Assembly: GCF_003667825.1 (NCBI RefSeq)
Contig: NZ_CP033043.1
Span: 1,365,001-1,429,000 of the forward strand
Reading direction: 5' to 3'
Source: Metabacillus litoralis
GTDB taxonomy: Bacteria; Bacillota; Bacilli; Bacillales; Bacillaceae
Length of the DNA: 64,000 nt
Below the pieces are notes generated by a model, which saw only the letters and a program-made list of their open reading frames with translations, searched no databases and was not told where the DNA came from. A program made the translations under genes and the position numbers. Positions 1 through 11,100 of the stretch are shown one piece after another. The stretch's first letter is position 1. Every line of letters starts with the position of its first letter.

Positions 1-850
1 ACTTTTCTGTTGGTAAAAGTACTCGGTCTTTAGGTGTAATGACTCCAACAGTTCTAGTCACATTTGGTTCAGCTAACGGTATTTTGACCGTTGATCGCGG
101 CAGGCTATCAACCAATGTGACTTCTGGCATAAGAGTAACCCCTAACCCTGCGGAAACAAGTCCCTTCAACGCATCAATATCATCTCCTTCAAAAGCAACA
201 TTCGGCTTAAAACCAAGATTTTGACACGCATTAACGACCATATCGCGAAAAACAAATCCTTTTGGCAATAACACAAAAGGCTCGTCCACAAGTTCTAGTA
301 GTTTTATCGACTTTTTGTTTGCAAGACGATGGTTAATGGGCAACAATGCCACGACATTTTCTGTAAACAATGCTTTTCGTTGAATTTTCTTTTCATCTTG
401 AGGTAAAGGCCCGATCAGCGCAAGATTAAAATCCCCTTTTACTACACCTTCGATTAAATCACGATAAAGGGCTTGTTTAAGCTGAAACTTAGCCTCTGGA
501 TAACGTATGCGAAATGCATAAATCACTGTTGGTAATGTGTACGCGGCTAAACTAATCGGAAATGTAATCCTGATCGTTCCTTTCTCAGGATCTAAATATT
601 CCTCAACCTCTCGTCTCGCTTCATCCACGACATTCATGGCATGCTTCATTCGCTCATAGAATATTTTGCCAATCGGCGTTAAATGAACTCTTCTCCCTTC
701 CCTAATAAATAAATCAACACCAAGCTCACTTTCTAAATTAACAATTTGTCTGCTTACAGAAGATTGGGCAACATGTAAAAAATCTGCAGCTTCTGTTACA
801 TGCTCACGATTAGCAACCTCCATAAAATATCGGATTTGTCTAAAATCCAT
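1..850 (-). CDS. gltC: GltC-like LysR-family transcription regulator, 3' end cut by window edge
   Basis: I translated about 283 codons from the ATG at 850; the last residues run off the left edge. The N-terminus (MDFRQIRYFMEVANREHV) followed by VAQSSVSRQIVNLE is the winged helix-turn-helix of LysR regulators. The rest is the effector-binding domain (EYLDPEKGTIRITFP, GLVSAGLGVTLMPE). These stretches closely resemble Bacillus GltC, the activator of glutamate synthase, which is about 300 residues long. Here it is divergent from a glutamate dehydrogenase gene instead of gltAB, so I infer that it controls that gene and itself. The start is supported by an AGGAGG-like site just upstream. Family membership is secure; the name GltC rests on remembered similarity. 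Confidence 0.85.
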   Translation of the reverse strand, partial: MDFRQIRYFMEVANREHVTEAADFLHVAQSSVSRQIVNLESELGVDLFIREGRRVHLTPIGKIFYERMKHAMNVVDEARREVEEYLDPEKGTIRITFPISLAAYTLPTVIYAFRIRYPEAKFQLKQALYRDLIEGVVKGDFNLALIGPLPQDEKKIQRKALFTENVVALLPINHRLANKKSIKLLELVDEPFVLLPKGFVFRDMVVNACQNLGFKPNVAFEGDDIDALKGLVSAGLGVTLMPEVTLVDSLPRSTVKIPLAEPNVTRTVGVITPKDRVLLPTEK

Positions 851-910
851 TCTGTATCCTCCTTTATTCATTCATGCAAAAAACGCATTAATATTATCGT
901 TTCTTTATAT

Positions 911-938
911 TGATTCGATTAATTCTTTAATTATAAAA
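911..938 (+). promoter_or_regulatory. Predicted sigma-A promoter for the glutamate dehydrogenase gene
   Basis: A TTGATT hexamer (911-916) and a TATAAA hexamer (933-938) are separated by 16 bases, in the 154-base divergent spacer between the LysR gene and the dehydrogenase gene. A LysR-regulated promoter is expected here, but I did not find a clear T-N11-A operator that stands out from the AT-rich background. Confidence 0.45.
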
Positions 939-1004
939 TATTTCATAATACCAATTCTGTAAATATGAAGAATAATTTGAAAATAAATATTAGGGGAGTT
1001 ATAG

Positions 1005-2387
<1,383 letters not shown>

Positions 2388-2400
2388 TTTTGACTTTTGT

Positions 2401-2446
2401 AGTCATGCACTTCATCATTTACAATGAAGGAATGCATGACTTTATT
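2401..2446 (+). terminator. Intrinsic terminator after gdhA
   Basis: The arms AGTCATGCA (2401-2409) and TGCATGACT (2433-2441) form a perfect stem, extended inside by TTCAT/ATGAA, and are followed by a T-rich tail (TTTATTCATTT). It starts 14 bases after the gdhA stop codon. Confidence 0.75.
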
Positions 2447-2579
2447 CATTTCTACACCCTTCTTCCCTCTAAAATACCTCATATATTTAACAAACAGAAA
2501 TTTTCCCTTTAGAAAGCAAAGTTATTAATGTTACACTAGAAAGGTATTAAATGGAAATTTCAAGAAATGAGGATTTTAT

Positions 2580-3359
2580 ATGGAAGAAGTTATCTTAACA
2601 ATTAATGATCTAAAGAAAAATTATGGTGTGAAAACCGTCTTAAATGGAGTGTCTTTTCAAGTAAAACGAGGCGAGATTATTGGATATATTGGTCCAAATG
2701 GCGCTGGGAAAAGTACAACCGTTAAAATCATGCTTGGGATTGAAGATGATTATTCTGGTGAAGTCAACATTTTTGGCCATGATCTTTCAGATGGGAAAAT
2801 AGAGTATAAAAGAAAAATAGGCTATGTTCCCGAGATTGCTGAGCTTTATGATAATTTAACTGGTCATGAATATTTAACCTTTATTGGTGAACTATACGGT
2901 CTTGACTATGATCTTGCAGAATACAAATCAAAAAGCTTAATGGAGCTCTTTGGTATTGGCGAGGTCTATCATTCTCGTATTTCTTCTTACTCAAAAGGAA
3001 TGCGACAAAAGCTCTTAATTATTTCTAGCTTATTACATAATCCTGAGCTGTTATTTTTCGATGAACCAATCAATGGCTTGGATGCAAATAGTGTGATGAT
3101 TTTCAAAGAAATTATGACTCAGCTCGCAGATCAAGGGAAAACCATTTTTTACTCTTCTCATATTATGGACGTGGTCGAAAAAATTAGCAGCCGAATTATT
3201 CTCCTGAATGATGGAAAAATTGCCGCTGACGGTACTTTTGATGAGTTAAAACAAAAAAATACAGAAGGTTCACTTGAACAAATTTTCAACGAACTTACAG
3301 GATTTAGTGAGCATAAAGAGCTTGGCTCACGATTTGTATCCGTTGTAAGGGAGATGTAA
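2580..3359 (+). CDS. ABC transporter ATP-binding protein
   Basis: This is a 259-residue ABC ATPase. It has the Walker A motif GPNGAGKST (about residues 38-46), a variant signature SYSKGMRQKLLI, the Walker B region ELLFFDEPINGLD and the switch histidine in SSH. The order and the signature are those of drug, lantibiotic or ABC-2-type exporters with a separate permease. The permease gene starts 2 bases after this stop codon, so the two are surely cotranscribed and form one transporter. The substrate cannot be told from the sequence. A GAGGA ribosome binding site lies just upstream. Confidence 0.9.
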   Translation: MEEVILTINDLKKNYGVKTVLNGVSFQVKRGEIIGYIGPNGAGKSTTVKIMLGIEDDYSGEVNIFGHDLSDGKIEYKRKIGYVPEIAELYDNLTGHEYLTFIGELYGLDYDLAEYKSKSLMELFGIGEVYHSRISSYSKGMRQKLLIISSLLHNPELLFFDEPINGLDANSVMIFKEIMTQLADQGKTIFYSSHIMDVVEKISSRIILLNDGKIAADGTFDELKQKNTEGSLEQIFNELTGFSEHKELGSRFVSVVREM

Positions 3360-3361
3360 GC

Positions 3362-5005
3362 ATGAAGGATTTTCGTACATTAAAACTATTGGATAAGCTA
3401 GAAAAACTGTTCACCAGCTTTGGCGTAGATTACAAGATCATGAGAAAAATACTCCAAATAAAGCTAACAATGGATGGCCGGCGTGTTCCGACGATTTTCT
3501 CGCAAAATGCCAAGAAAAAAGGAAAAGAAAACAGCAATCAATATATAAGCTCCCTTTGGATTTATGTGTTATTCGGCTTGTTTTTAGTAATATTTGTGTT
3601 GATGGAAGAAAATTATCTTTTTCAAATGAGTCTCTTCTACGGAATTTTCACCTTTATTATCATGACATCGATGATATCCGATTTTTCTTCTGTTTTACTA
3701 GATATTCGCGACCGTAATATATTGTTCCCAAAGCCTGTTGACCGAAGAACAATCAGTACAGCGAAAATGGTTCATGTGATGATTTACTTATCTTTTCTTA
3801 CCATAGCACTTGTGGGACTTCCTTTAATTATTGGACTGATTAAAAATGGCATCTTGTTTTTTCTTGTTTCTTTGATGAATGTGATTCTACTTAACCTGTT
3901 AGTAGTTGGGCTCACAGCACTTCTTTATTTGTTTATTTTACGGTTCTTTGATGGAGAAAAATTAAAAGATATCATCAATTATGTTCAAATCGGACTGTCA
4001 CTTGCCATGATGGTTGGCTATCAATTACTAGTTCGTTCCTTTGAATTAATTGACTTAACGATTTCACTTGATCCACAGTGGTGGCATGTTTTAATCTTTC
4101 CGATGTGGTATGGAGCCATGATGGAAATGGTGATGAATGGTGTTTATCAGCCATTTTATCTACTCTTTTCAGCTTTAGGGGTTCTAGTTCCTCTTCTATC
4201 AATATGGCTTTATGTGAAGTTTAATCCGACTTTTGAGCAAAGCCTTCAAAAGCTTGTTTATCAGGGAAAATCGAAGGTGAAAAAACGTAGTAAACTTAAA
4301 CAATGGATCCTCAGTGTAATTTGTCGCTCACATGAGGAAAAAACATTTTTTAAATTTGCTAGTTTAATGATGAAAAATGAACGAGACTTTAAATTAAAGG
4401 TTTATCCTTCTTTGGGGTTCTCAGTGGTGATTCCTTTCATTTTTATCTTTAGTGGTTTTGAAAATGATTTGGATTCTTTAGCTAGCAGTAAATCTTATCT
4501 CTCTATTTATTTTAGCTTGATTATTATCCCAACGATCATGCTACTCTTGAAGTATTCAGGAAAATACAAAGGTGCTTGGATTTATGGAGTTGCTCCGATC
4601 GATGGATTAAAACCACTTTTTAGCGGGACCATTAAGGCGTTTCTGTTTAACTTATATTTGCCGGTCTACCTTCTTTTAAGTGTTTTGTTTATTGCTTTAT
4701 TCGGAGTGAGAATTCTGCCAGATCTTGTTGTTGTTTTTATTAACTCCTGTTTATATGCCGTGATCTGTTTTATGTTTATTAAACAAGCTCTTCCCTTTTC
4801 GGAATCCTTTGATGACAGTAATCAAACTGGCAACGGTTTACTAATCTTCGCATTAATGCTGTTTGCTGGACTATTTGCTGGTATACATTTTATCTCGACT
4901 TTGGTTTCTTATGGGATATATGTGTACTTGGTGGTTGTGCTTCTGTGTTTCGTATTAATTTGGAGGAAGGCTTTTGATGTGACGTGGGAGGAGGTTCGGT
5001 CTTGA
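3362..5005 (+). CDS. ABC transporter permease
   Basis: This is a 547-residue integral membrane protein with many hydrophobic segments (for example around residues 65-105, 135-200, 255-290 and 350-390, and several near the C-terminus) separated by basic loops. It directly follows the ATPase gene with a 2-base gap. The size and topology suit the large single-subunit permeases that pair with one ATPase in Bacillus exporters. I recognise no substrate-specific feature. The operon ends at a good terminator near 5089-5122. Confidence 0.85.
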   Translation: MKDFRTLKLLDKLEKLFTSFGVDYKIMRKILQIKLTMDGRRVPTIFSQNAKKKGKENSNQYISSLWIYVLFGLFLVIFVLMEENYLFQMSLFYGIFTFIIMTSMISDFSSVLLDIRDRNILFPKPVDRRTISTAKMVHVMIYLSFLTIALVGLPLIIGLIKNGILFFLVSLMNVILLNLLVVGLTALLYLFILRFFDGEKLKDIINYVQIGLSLAMMVGYQLLVRSFELIDLTISLDPQWWHVLIFPMWYGAMMEMVMNGVYQPFYLLFSALGVLVPLLSIWLYVKFNPTFEQSLQKLVYQGKSKVKKRSKLKQWILSVICRSHEEKTFFKFASLMMKNERDFKLKVYPSLGFSVVIPFIFIFSGFENDLDSLASSKSYLSIYFSLIIIPTIMLLLKYSGKYKGAWIYGVAPIDGLKPLFSGTIKAFLFNLYLPVYLLLSVLFIALFGVRILPDLVVVFINSCLYAVICFMFIKQALPFSESFDDSNQTGNGLLIFALMLFAGLFAGIHFISTLVSYGIYVYLVVVLLCFVLIWRKAFDVTWEEVRS

Positions 5006-5088
5006 AATATAAACTATAAATGATCATTGCTTTTTGTATAGTAATTCGTACAAGTAATAAAAAGCAATTTGGCAGTAAATTTGCAAAT

Positions 5089-5122
5089 GCTTGGAGACAG
5101 TATAATTCTCCGAGCTTTTTTT
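5089..5122 (+). terminator. Intrinsic terminator after the ABC transporter operon
   Basis: The stem arms GCTTGGAGA (5089-5097) and TCTCCGAGC (5107-5115) pair with one G-T wobble and are followed by seven T residues. Confidence 0.85.
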
Positions 5123-5188
5123 ATACCAAGATAAGCACCCGATTAAGTGATTTCCAAATCTTCAAGAATCGCTAGGAAATAAGCAACT

Positions 5189-5376
5189 ATAAGCGGAGAA
5201 TTTCCTTTTATTGAGGAAATAGCATAAAAAATTGATTAAATAAACGGAAAGTCTCCGCCTATTTAAACAAAAAAGATGAAAAATGACCATTTTCCTTTAC
5301 TTAACCGGAAAAATTCCGCTTATATCCCAAAATCGAGTCCCATTCTTCTGTATAAAAGGAAAAACTCCGCTTAAAG
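5189..5376. repeat. Cluster of four copies of a short intergenic repeat (GGAAA-N2-CTCCGCTTA type)
   Basis: Four related units lie at 5189-5209 (inverted: ATAAGCGGAGAATTTCC), 5241-5265 (AACGGAAAGTCTCCGCCTA), 5301-5325 (ACCGGAAAAATTCCGCTTAT) and 5353-5376 (AAGGAAAAACTCCGCTTAA). The three direct copies are about 50-60 bases apart. Each unit is itself partly self-complementary (CGGA...TCCG). The cluster fills the space between the ABC operon terminator and the convergent SEC-C gene, and no reading frame explains it. Confidence 0.7.
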
Positions 5377-5380
5377 CCAG

Positions 5381-5400
5381 GGGGACAGGTTCCTTGTCCC
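5381..5400. repeat. Palindromic GGGACA...TGTCCC intergenic motif
   Basis: The sequence GGGGACAGGTTCCTTGTCCC contains an inverted GGGACA/TGTCCC repeat around a 7-base centre. Related GGGACAGG motifs occur near 44870-44906 and 61097-61110, always between genes. Confidence 0.6.
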
Positions 5401-5528
5401 AAAACATCAATAACGTAGGATTGTAAAAGACTTACATGCTTAATAGGAATTAATTCATATAAAACCCAATAAAAAACTGAGGTTTTCCTCTGTCTTCCAG
5501 TGGGCTTTTAATGTAGATTCCTCGTCAA

Positions 5529-6737
5529 TCACCCACAACATTTCTTATACTTTTTCCCACTTCCGCAAGGACACGGGTCATTTCTACCGACTTTTATTTC
5601 TTCTACACGTTTGCTATTGTTCTTATTTCTCGGTAATGCTTGTAGATTCTTCTTTTGTACTTCAGATAATTCTGTCGAGGTGTGGCCTTTGAGAAACCAT
5701 TCTCTTGTGTTGTTCATGAGAAAAACAACATTATCAATTAATTTATGAAGCGTCTCCTTATTTTCAAATTCAAGCATTCTACTTAAATATTGTAGAACAT
5801 CATTCGGAGAATCACCGTTCTTTGTTGCATATACGCACTCTTCTGCAAGTTGATCAGCAGCGGTCTTATCGATTTTGAAGTTTTCTGTTAGAAAGCTAAC
5901 TAATTGAGCATAAACTTTATTTCGCTCAACAAACTCATATTCACCAGCTGTTAAAAGTTGATCTTTTGTCAACGGATAAAACGGAAGACTCTTTCTCGAG
6001 TTGTGTTCCTGCAACACTTTCTTTGGATCAAACACTCTTAAATGAGAGAAACCTTCTTCATCTATATAAAATTGCTTACGAAAATCATTTGCATCATGAA
6101 TAACTTGAAAATAATCCCGAAGATTCAGAGGTTCTTTTGTATACTTTTCAAGCACCTCTATCAACTGATTTACATTTAACGTTCCATAATAATACAATAG
6201 ACCGCCTGTAAGTTTGATCCACTCTGTATTTCTTTTAATTGTCCCCCTCGCTTCTACATTGCTTTTTAAAGCATTAATTTGTTCAATTAGTTCAGACGGG
6301 ACAGCTAGAATCTTCTCTCCTTCATGAACTCCCGTGTAAATTAGTCCATTTGCACGAAAATATCTGATTTGTTCATCCGCAATGTTCAGAGCTTTGCTTC
6401 GACCTTCTTTACTAGCGATATTCGTTAATAAATGAAAACGCTCACTATCCCATAATAGATAGATCCTCTCTAGATAATGAGGAATTTCTTCTACAAGCAA
6501 GTCAATAAGCTTGTCCTTTTTCAAGTTACTTACATTTTTAATTTGCAAGGTTTTTCTTATCTCATCAAGCTCATATTTTGTATATTTACCTAGTCCTTCC
6601 TTTAATGAAAACGGAACCTTTATTTCACTCCAATACTTTTTATACTGTTTTTCCTCCTCCTGTTTTCTAAAATCCTTTACCCCTGCTATCATATTTAACA
6701 TTGCATCTTCTAACTTCTTATCTGTTTTGTTGTTCAT
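5529..6737 (-). CDS. SEC-C metal-binding motif protein
   Basis: This is a 402-residue cytoplasmic protein ending in [19 protein letters not shown], the zinc-binding SEC-C motif also found at the tail of SecA. Near residues 50-80, [18 protein letters not shown] and [13 protein letters not shown] look like a SAP or Rho-N-type helix-extension-helix domain, which often binds nucleic acid. The rest is helical and has no catalytic motif that I recognise. It is convergent with the ABC operon and stands alone. The function is unknown; SEC-C tails usually mediate contacts with ribosomes, proteins or nucleic acid. Confidence 0.85.
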   Translation of the reverse strand: MNNKTDKKLEDAMLNMIAGVKDFRKQEEEKQYKKYWSEIKVPFSLKEGLGKYTKYELDEIRKTLQIKNVSNLKKDKLIDLLVEEIPHYLERIYLLWDSERFHLLTNIASKEGRSKALNIADEQIRYFRANGLIYTGVHEGEKILAVPSELIEQINALKSNVEARGTIKRNTEWIKLTGGLLYYYGTLNVNQLIEVLEKYTKEPLNLRDYFQVIHDANDFRKQFYIDEEGFSHLRVFDPKKVLQEHNSRKSLPFYPLTKDQLLTAGEYEFVERNKVYAQLVSFLTENFKIDKTAADQLAEECVYATKNGDSPNDVLQYLSRMLEFENKETLHKLIDNVVFLMNNTREWFLKGHTSTELSEVQKKNLQALPRNKNNSKRVEEIKVGRNDPCPCGSGKKYKKCCG

Positions 6738-6763
6738 GCTTACACCTACTTTCTAAAATTGTC

Positions 6764-6967
6764 CTATAAATACCCAAACATACTGTTAAGAAGATGATCC
6801 TCTTCTTCTTTCATACGTTTTGAAATAATAGCTTCAATCTCAGTAATATGTCTTAGATATTGGCATTCCTTTTCTATTGGTTCATATCCATACATGTCAT
6901 TGACCAAGTAGTCTTCATCTTTAATATAGATAGCATGCGGATATTTATTTTCAGTTTTAATCATCAA
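6764..6967 (-). CDS. Small hypothetical protein, possibly the 3' part of a split gene
   Basis: This 67-residue frame contains two echoes of a short motif, DEDYLVNDMYGYEP near the middle and EEDHLLNSMFGYL at the end. No convincing ribosome binding site precedes its ATG. The frame is open upstream for 22 more codons to the TAA that ends the zinc-ribbon gene at 7034, in the same phase. It may therefore be the second half of one gene interrupted by a stop. I do not recognise a family. Confidence 0.45.
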   Translation of the reverse strand: MMIKTENKYPHAIYIKDEDYLVNDMYGYEPIEKECQYLRHITEIEAIISKRMKEEEDHLLNSMFGYL

Positions 6968-7033
6968 TGCGTCAAAAACATCATATAAATTGTCATTTAA
7001 TTCATCTGTGAGTGTTAAAGTGGGGCTACGGCT

Positions 7034-7342
7034 TTAATTATATTTGTATATGAATGTTAATGCATGTAAAGGTAGATCTTCGAGATTAGTAATCAGATAG
7101 GTTTGACCACGTACAGAAAAAAAGAGATATTCAGTCTCTTCTTTAAAAACTACACATTTTACTTTTAGTAGTTTAATAAAACGATTATAATGAGGCTTCA
7201 TATCAAACAAATTTTCTTTCCCTTTTCCTTTACTCGTGCATTCCTTGCAAATGTGCTTCCGATGTCCTTTACCACTAAACTTCTCATTAGCACGGTACCG
7301 AACACAACCGAAACAGTAATGCCCTTGTTTCTTCTTTCCCAT
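7034..7342 (-). CDS. Small zinc-ribbon-like protein
   Basis: This is a 102-residue protein with the paired cysteine motifs CFGC and CKEC, separated by FSGKGHRKHI near residues 10-36. Small Firmicute proteins of this kind probably bind zinc. The remainder shows strand-rich segments (KCVVFKEETEYLFFSVRG) and no catalytic motif. The stop codon is TAA, after which the same phase stays open into the 6764-6967 frame. The role is unknown. Confidence 0.55.
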   Translation of the reverse strand: MGKKKQGHYCFGCVRYRANEKFSGKGHRKHICKECTSKGKGKENLFDMKPHYNRFIKLLKVKCVVFKEETEYLFFSVRGQTYLITNLEDLPLHALTFIYKYN

Positions 7343-7466
7343 GGTTCCAACTCCAACATATAAATCTTCTTCCTTGAACTTTTTTAAAAAGATATTTACG
7401 CCTATTGTGTTTTATTATCTATGAATAGTCTATCAAAATAAACATAATAAAGAAGCTTGACTTCTA

Positions 7467-7628
7467 TTAAATTTCTTCATTTCCCCAAAACAATTTTGCC
7501 TTTTCTTTTTGAATCAGCTCTTTGCTGGGTCTACTATCAAAGTAACAATCAAATAACATATTAAGTAATTTTATTCTCTCACCATTATCCATTTCTTCAA
7601 TTGCTTTCATTATTTCATCAGCAGTCAT
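7467..7628 (-). CDS. Small hypothetical protein (53 aa)
   Basis: I translated a 53-residue frame starting MTADEIMKAIEEMDNGERIK and ending LFWGNEEI. An AGAGGTGG ribosome binding site lies 5 bases before the ATG at 7628. It is a charged, helical protein with one region (KLLNMLFDCYF) that could form an amphipathic helix. It resembles short prophage or accessory-region proteins, but I do not recognise a family. Confidence 0.55.
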   Translation of the reverse strand: MTADEIMKAIEEMDNGERIKLLNMLFDCYFDSRPSKELIQKEKAKLFWGNEEI

Positions 7629-7808
7629 TTTTCCACCTCTTATGTATTATTATTTATATACTTTATTTTACAGTAAAACAATCACCCAAATTCAACTAAC
7701 GTGAGTACAAAAAAATGTTAACCAACGAAACTTTATCATCTTAAAAACGTATATAAGTATGTAGAACGAATGATATTCTTTATTTTGCGCTATAAGGAGT
7801 TGGAGCTT

Positions 7809-8060
7809 ATGTTGAGTCTAAATGTAAAAAAATCAAATAACATAGTGAGTATTAAGTGGCAGTTAACGAGGGTGGAAATCCCGACATCTGAAATTATTGA
7901 TGTATCTTTAGATGATACGTATGGTGGTGAGGAAAAAGAAGCTATTAGAATTGGCACACCATACGGAACTACTGATAGAGTAGTCATTAAGACGACGAAA
8001 AACACTTATATTCTTTACACGACAAATCCTACTTCCATCAAAAACAAAATACTGTCATAA
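7809..8060 (+). CDS. SunI/YnzG-family small PH-like protein
   Basis: This is an 83-residue protein with the core EIPTSEIIDVSLDDTYGG and AIRIGTPYGTTDRVVI, which I recognise from the SunI/YnzG family. That family includes the sublancin immunity protein and has a bacterial PH-like fold. I chose ATG 7809 because AAGGAG (7793-7798) lies 10 bases ahead; the frame is open 13 codons further upstream without a good site. No bacteriocin gene is visible beside it, so an immunity role here is not shown. It converges on the helicase gene and shares a terminator with it. Confidence 0.75.
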   Translation: MLSLNVKKSNNIVSIKWQLTRVEIPTSEIIDVSLDDTYGGEEKEAIRIGTPYGTTDRVVIKTTKNTYILYTTNPTSIKNKILS

Positions 8061-8076
8061 AAGGCTAATATAAAAG

Positions 8077-8108
8077 AAAAAAGGCATACTAAGAAATCTA
8101 GTATGCCT
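8077..8108 (-). terminator. Terminator for the DUF4011 helicase gene
   Basis: GGCATACTA (8083-8091) and TAGTATGCC form a perfect 9-base-pair stem. On the minus strand it is followed by six T residues. It lies between two convergent genes and may act in both directions. Confidence 0.8.
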
Positions 8109-8118
8109 TCTCAAAAAT

Positions 8119-11100
8119 TTAAACTGTAACTTCCTTCTTCAAACTCTCTTCCTTCACCAACTTCTTCACAAGCTGATCAATCTTCTCGATTTCCGCACTT
8201 GAATTCTTCCACCAATTTCGGCTCCAAATTCTCGTAATTTTCCACCCTTTTGTCTCCAAAAATCTCTGTCTATAAACATCGCGCTCTTTTGCAGATGGTG
8301 CACTATGGTACATTGCCCCATCACATTCAATGCCAATGATATATTTTTCCGGTTGGTTAGGATGTACAACGGCTAAATCAATTCGATATCCAGACATACC
8401 AATTTGGGTATCAACCTTATATCCTAGGTTGGTTAGAGCTGTGTAGACTTGCTCTTCAAATGGTGAGTCGAAAATTAGGTTGCTTTCTTGCTTTTTTGTA
8501 TTTTGATTTTCATTGAGCTTTGTTAAAACAGCTTCAATTTCATTCTTTCTCACATGTGAGACAGCTTTGGCGTATTCCATGTAGCTTTTTAAAAACTTTG
8601 GTCCTTCATTTTTTGTAGAGCTAACGCTTAGTTCGCTAGGTTCGATGCTTGTGACAACATGAATTTCTTCCTTTGAACGTGTTACCGCAACGTTTAAGCG
8701 ATTTTCTCCGCCTTGTTGGCCGAGTGAGCCGAAGCGATTATAAACTCTACCTTCATGATTTTTCGCATAAGCAATCGAGAAAATAATAATATCTCTTTCG
8801 TCACCTTGAACATTTTCGATGTTTTTGACGAAAATTCGTTCATCCATGTCTCTGCTCATGATTTGCTGGTACAATACACCAAATTCTTGATCTTCTTCTA
8901 CTTGAGCATCAATGATATCCTGGATTTTATCTTGTTGCTTCGCGTTGAAGGTGATGATTCCGACTGTTTTCGTTGGATGCTGAAGAACAGTTTTTTTCAA
9001 CAAATCAACAACAGCTTTTGCTTCCACTTCATTGCATTGGTTAATCCAGCGACCGTCTACCTTATGCCATTGAATCGCTGCTGGCTGACGCAAAGGCTCA
9101 ACGTTTGGGGCGATTTGGATATTTCCATTGTAATAAGCATGATTTGAGAAGTTGATTAACTCCTCGGATTTTGATCGGTAATGCCATTGCAGCATTTTTT
9201 CAGGCAGTGAACGTTTTGCCAAATTTAATAGACTTTCAGATTCTTTAAAATCATCCACTTCAGCATCATCTTCGTCATCTGAAATCACACCTCTAAATAA
9301 AGTAGAAGGAGGTAATTGCTTTTCATCTCCGGCTACTACTAGCTTTTCAGCTCGAAATGCTGCAGGAAGTCCATTTTCCACCGTACATTGTGATGCTTCA
9401 TCAAAAATAACGATATCAAATAGTTCCTTTTGCAATGGGAAAATGGCCGAAACGGTTTCAGGTGATGTTAACCAAATTGGCATAACATCTAAAAGTCCAT
9501 TTAATGAAAACTCGCGAACGAGCTTTCTTACTGGCCAGATCATTCTTTGTTTCCCAGTTTGATGCTTTAATTCTCGCATTGCTTTGCTGTTTGTTTGCTT
9601 GACTGAATTTAATTTTTCCAGAAGACGATTGATCAGCACTTTTACGGTAAGCTCGCGTTTTTGTAGTAATAGTGCTTTAAAATCTTCCCGTACTTTCTCG
9701 ATTTCTTCTGTTCCAATTTTCGTTAAAATGGGATGCTTTGATTCAATACCATCAATCCAATGAATAAAAGCAGACTGTCTCACAATATCGACCCATTCAT
9801 CAGAAAGCTGTTTATGAATATTGTGTGAAGTTTTATCTTTTAGCATATCAATCATCTTTTTGATGTTTGGTAAAAACTCATCATACTCACGATCCATATT
9901 CCGCAAATCTTCAAAGTCTTGCAGAATAAATTCATGCTTCTGCTCAATTTCGGTTAAAGGAATATCTCCTTTAGAAATTCGTTCGTGATATTTTTTGACT
10001 AATTCATCGTTAAAATAGGCTTGTAATGACTTAACTTCAGTTGACATTTTTTCCGACACTTGTGAAAGGTCAAACAGTATCTTTAAGCTCTCTCTAATAC
10101 GTGGCCATTCCTTTGATGAAGTTCCTTTAAACTTTTCACCGTTCAGAAGCTCTTCAACAATCGTTTTTCCAGTGAAAGAAGTCCACCACCATAAACGTAG
10201 CTTTTGTAAGGTTCTTTTTTCCTCTGGATTCAAATCATCATAAATTTTTTCTAATTTATCGTTAATCAACCAAGTGTATTCTGGAGTAATATCATCTTGG
10301 TCAAATTCATTTAGGTAAGAAATACTTGTTTTCGCTTTTTCGATCACATTTTTTAGAATTTCCACTATTGTTAGTCGATCTTTTAGCTCTAATGAAGCAA
10401 ATGATTTTCGATCTTTTAAAGGATAATCACCACTTCCAAACCGACTGTAATACGTTCCATAAGAGAAAATCTTCATTAACACATCATCTAAATTGTCTTT
10501 CATTAAAGAATGAAGAATTTCTTTTAATTCCAAAATTGCTTCAATTTCATTAATCGGCTTTCCTAACGAATATAAATCAAACGCCTTATACCCATGAGGC
10601 TGTACCTCGTATAAACCCTTTGCAATTGCATTTAACTTTGACTCATATTCTTCTATTTTAGAAGAAAGCTGAACCAACTCATTTTCATGATCACTTGCTA
10701 GTTTTTCATCTTCTAGTAATGTGTTCAGCTTTTTATACAACGGTTTTCGGTCATTTTTTTCATCGTGTAACAGCGCAACATGTGATGATAATCCTAGTGC
10801 TTCTAAGCGTTGATACACAACATCAAGTGCAGCTCTTTTTTGACAAACTAAAAGCACGCGTTTATCTTGAGATATGGAATTCGCGATTAAGTTCACAATG
10901 ACCTGCGATTTACCAGTACCTGGTGGCCCATGAACAACTAACCCACGATTGCGGTCTACTTCATTAATAATTTCTTCTTGTGATGCATCTGTATCAAGAA
11001 CAAAAAACTTCTCTTTTTCCGGTTTAGTAGCCATTTCCTTCTCCGTGCTACCTTCGTCATAATCAGAAGTTTTTAAATCCTCACCAGCATTCAGTAATTC

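Noticed and set aside
5189..5376. Possible CRISPR array
   Set aside because: The repeat units are only about 20 bases, vary between copies, occur in both orientations and have unequal spacing. No cas gene is in the window.
7809..8060. Sublancin-type bacteriocin locus
   Set aside because: Only the SunI-like gene is present; no precursor peptide, glycosyltransferase or dedicated exporter is beside it.
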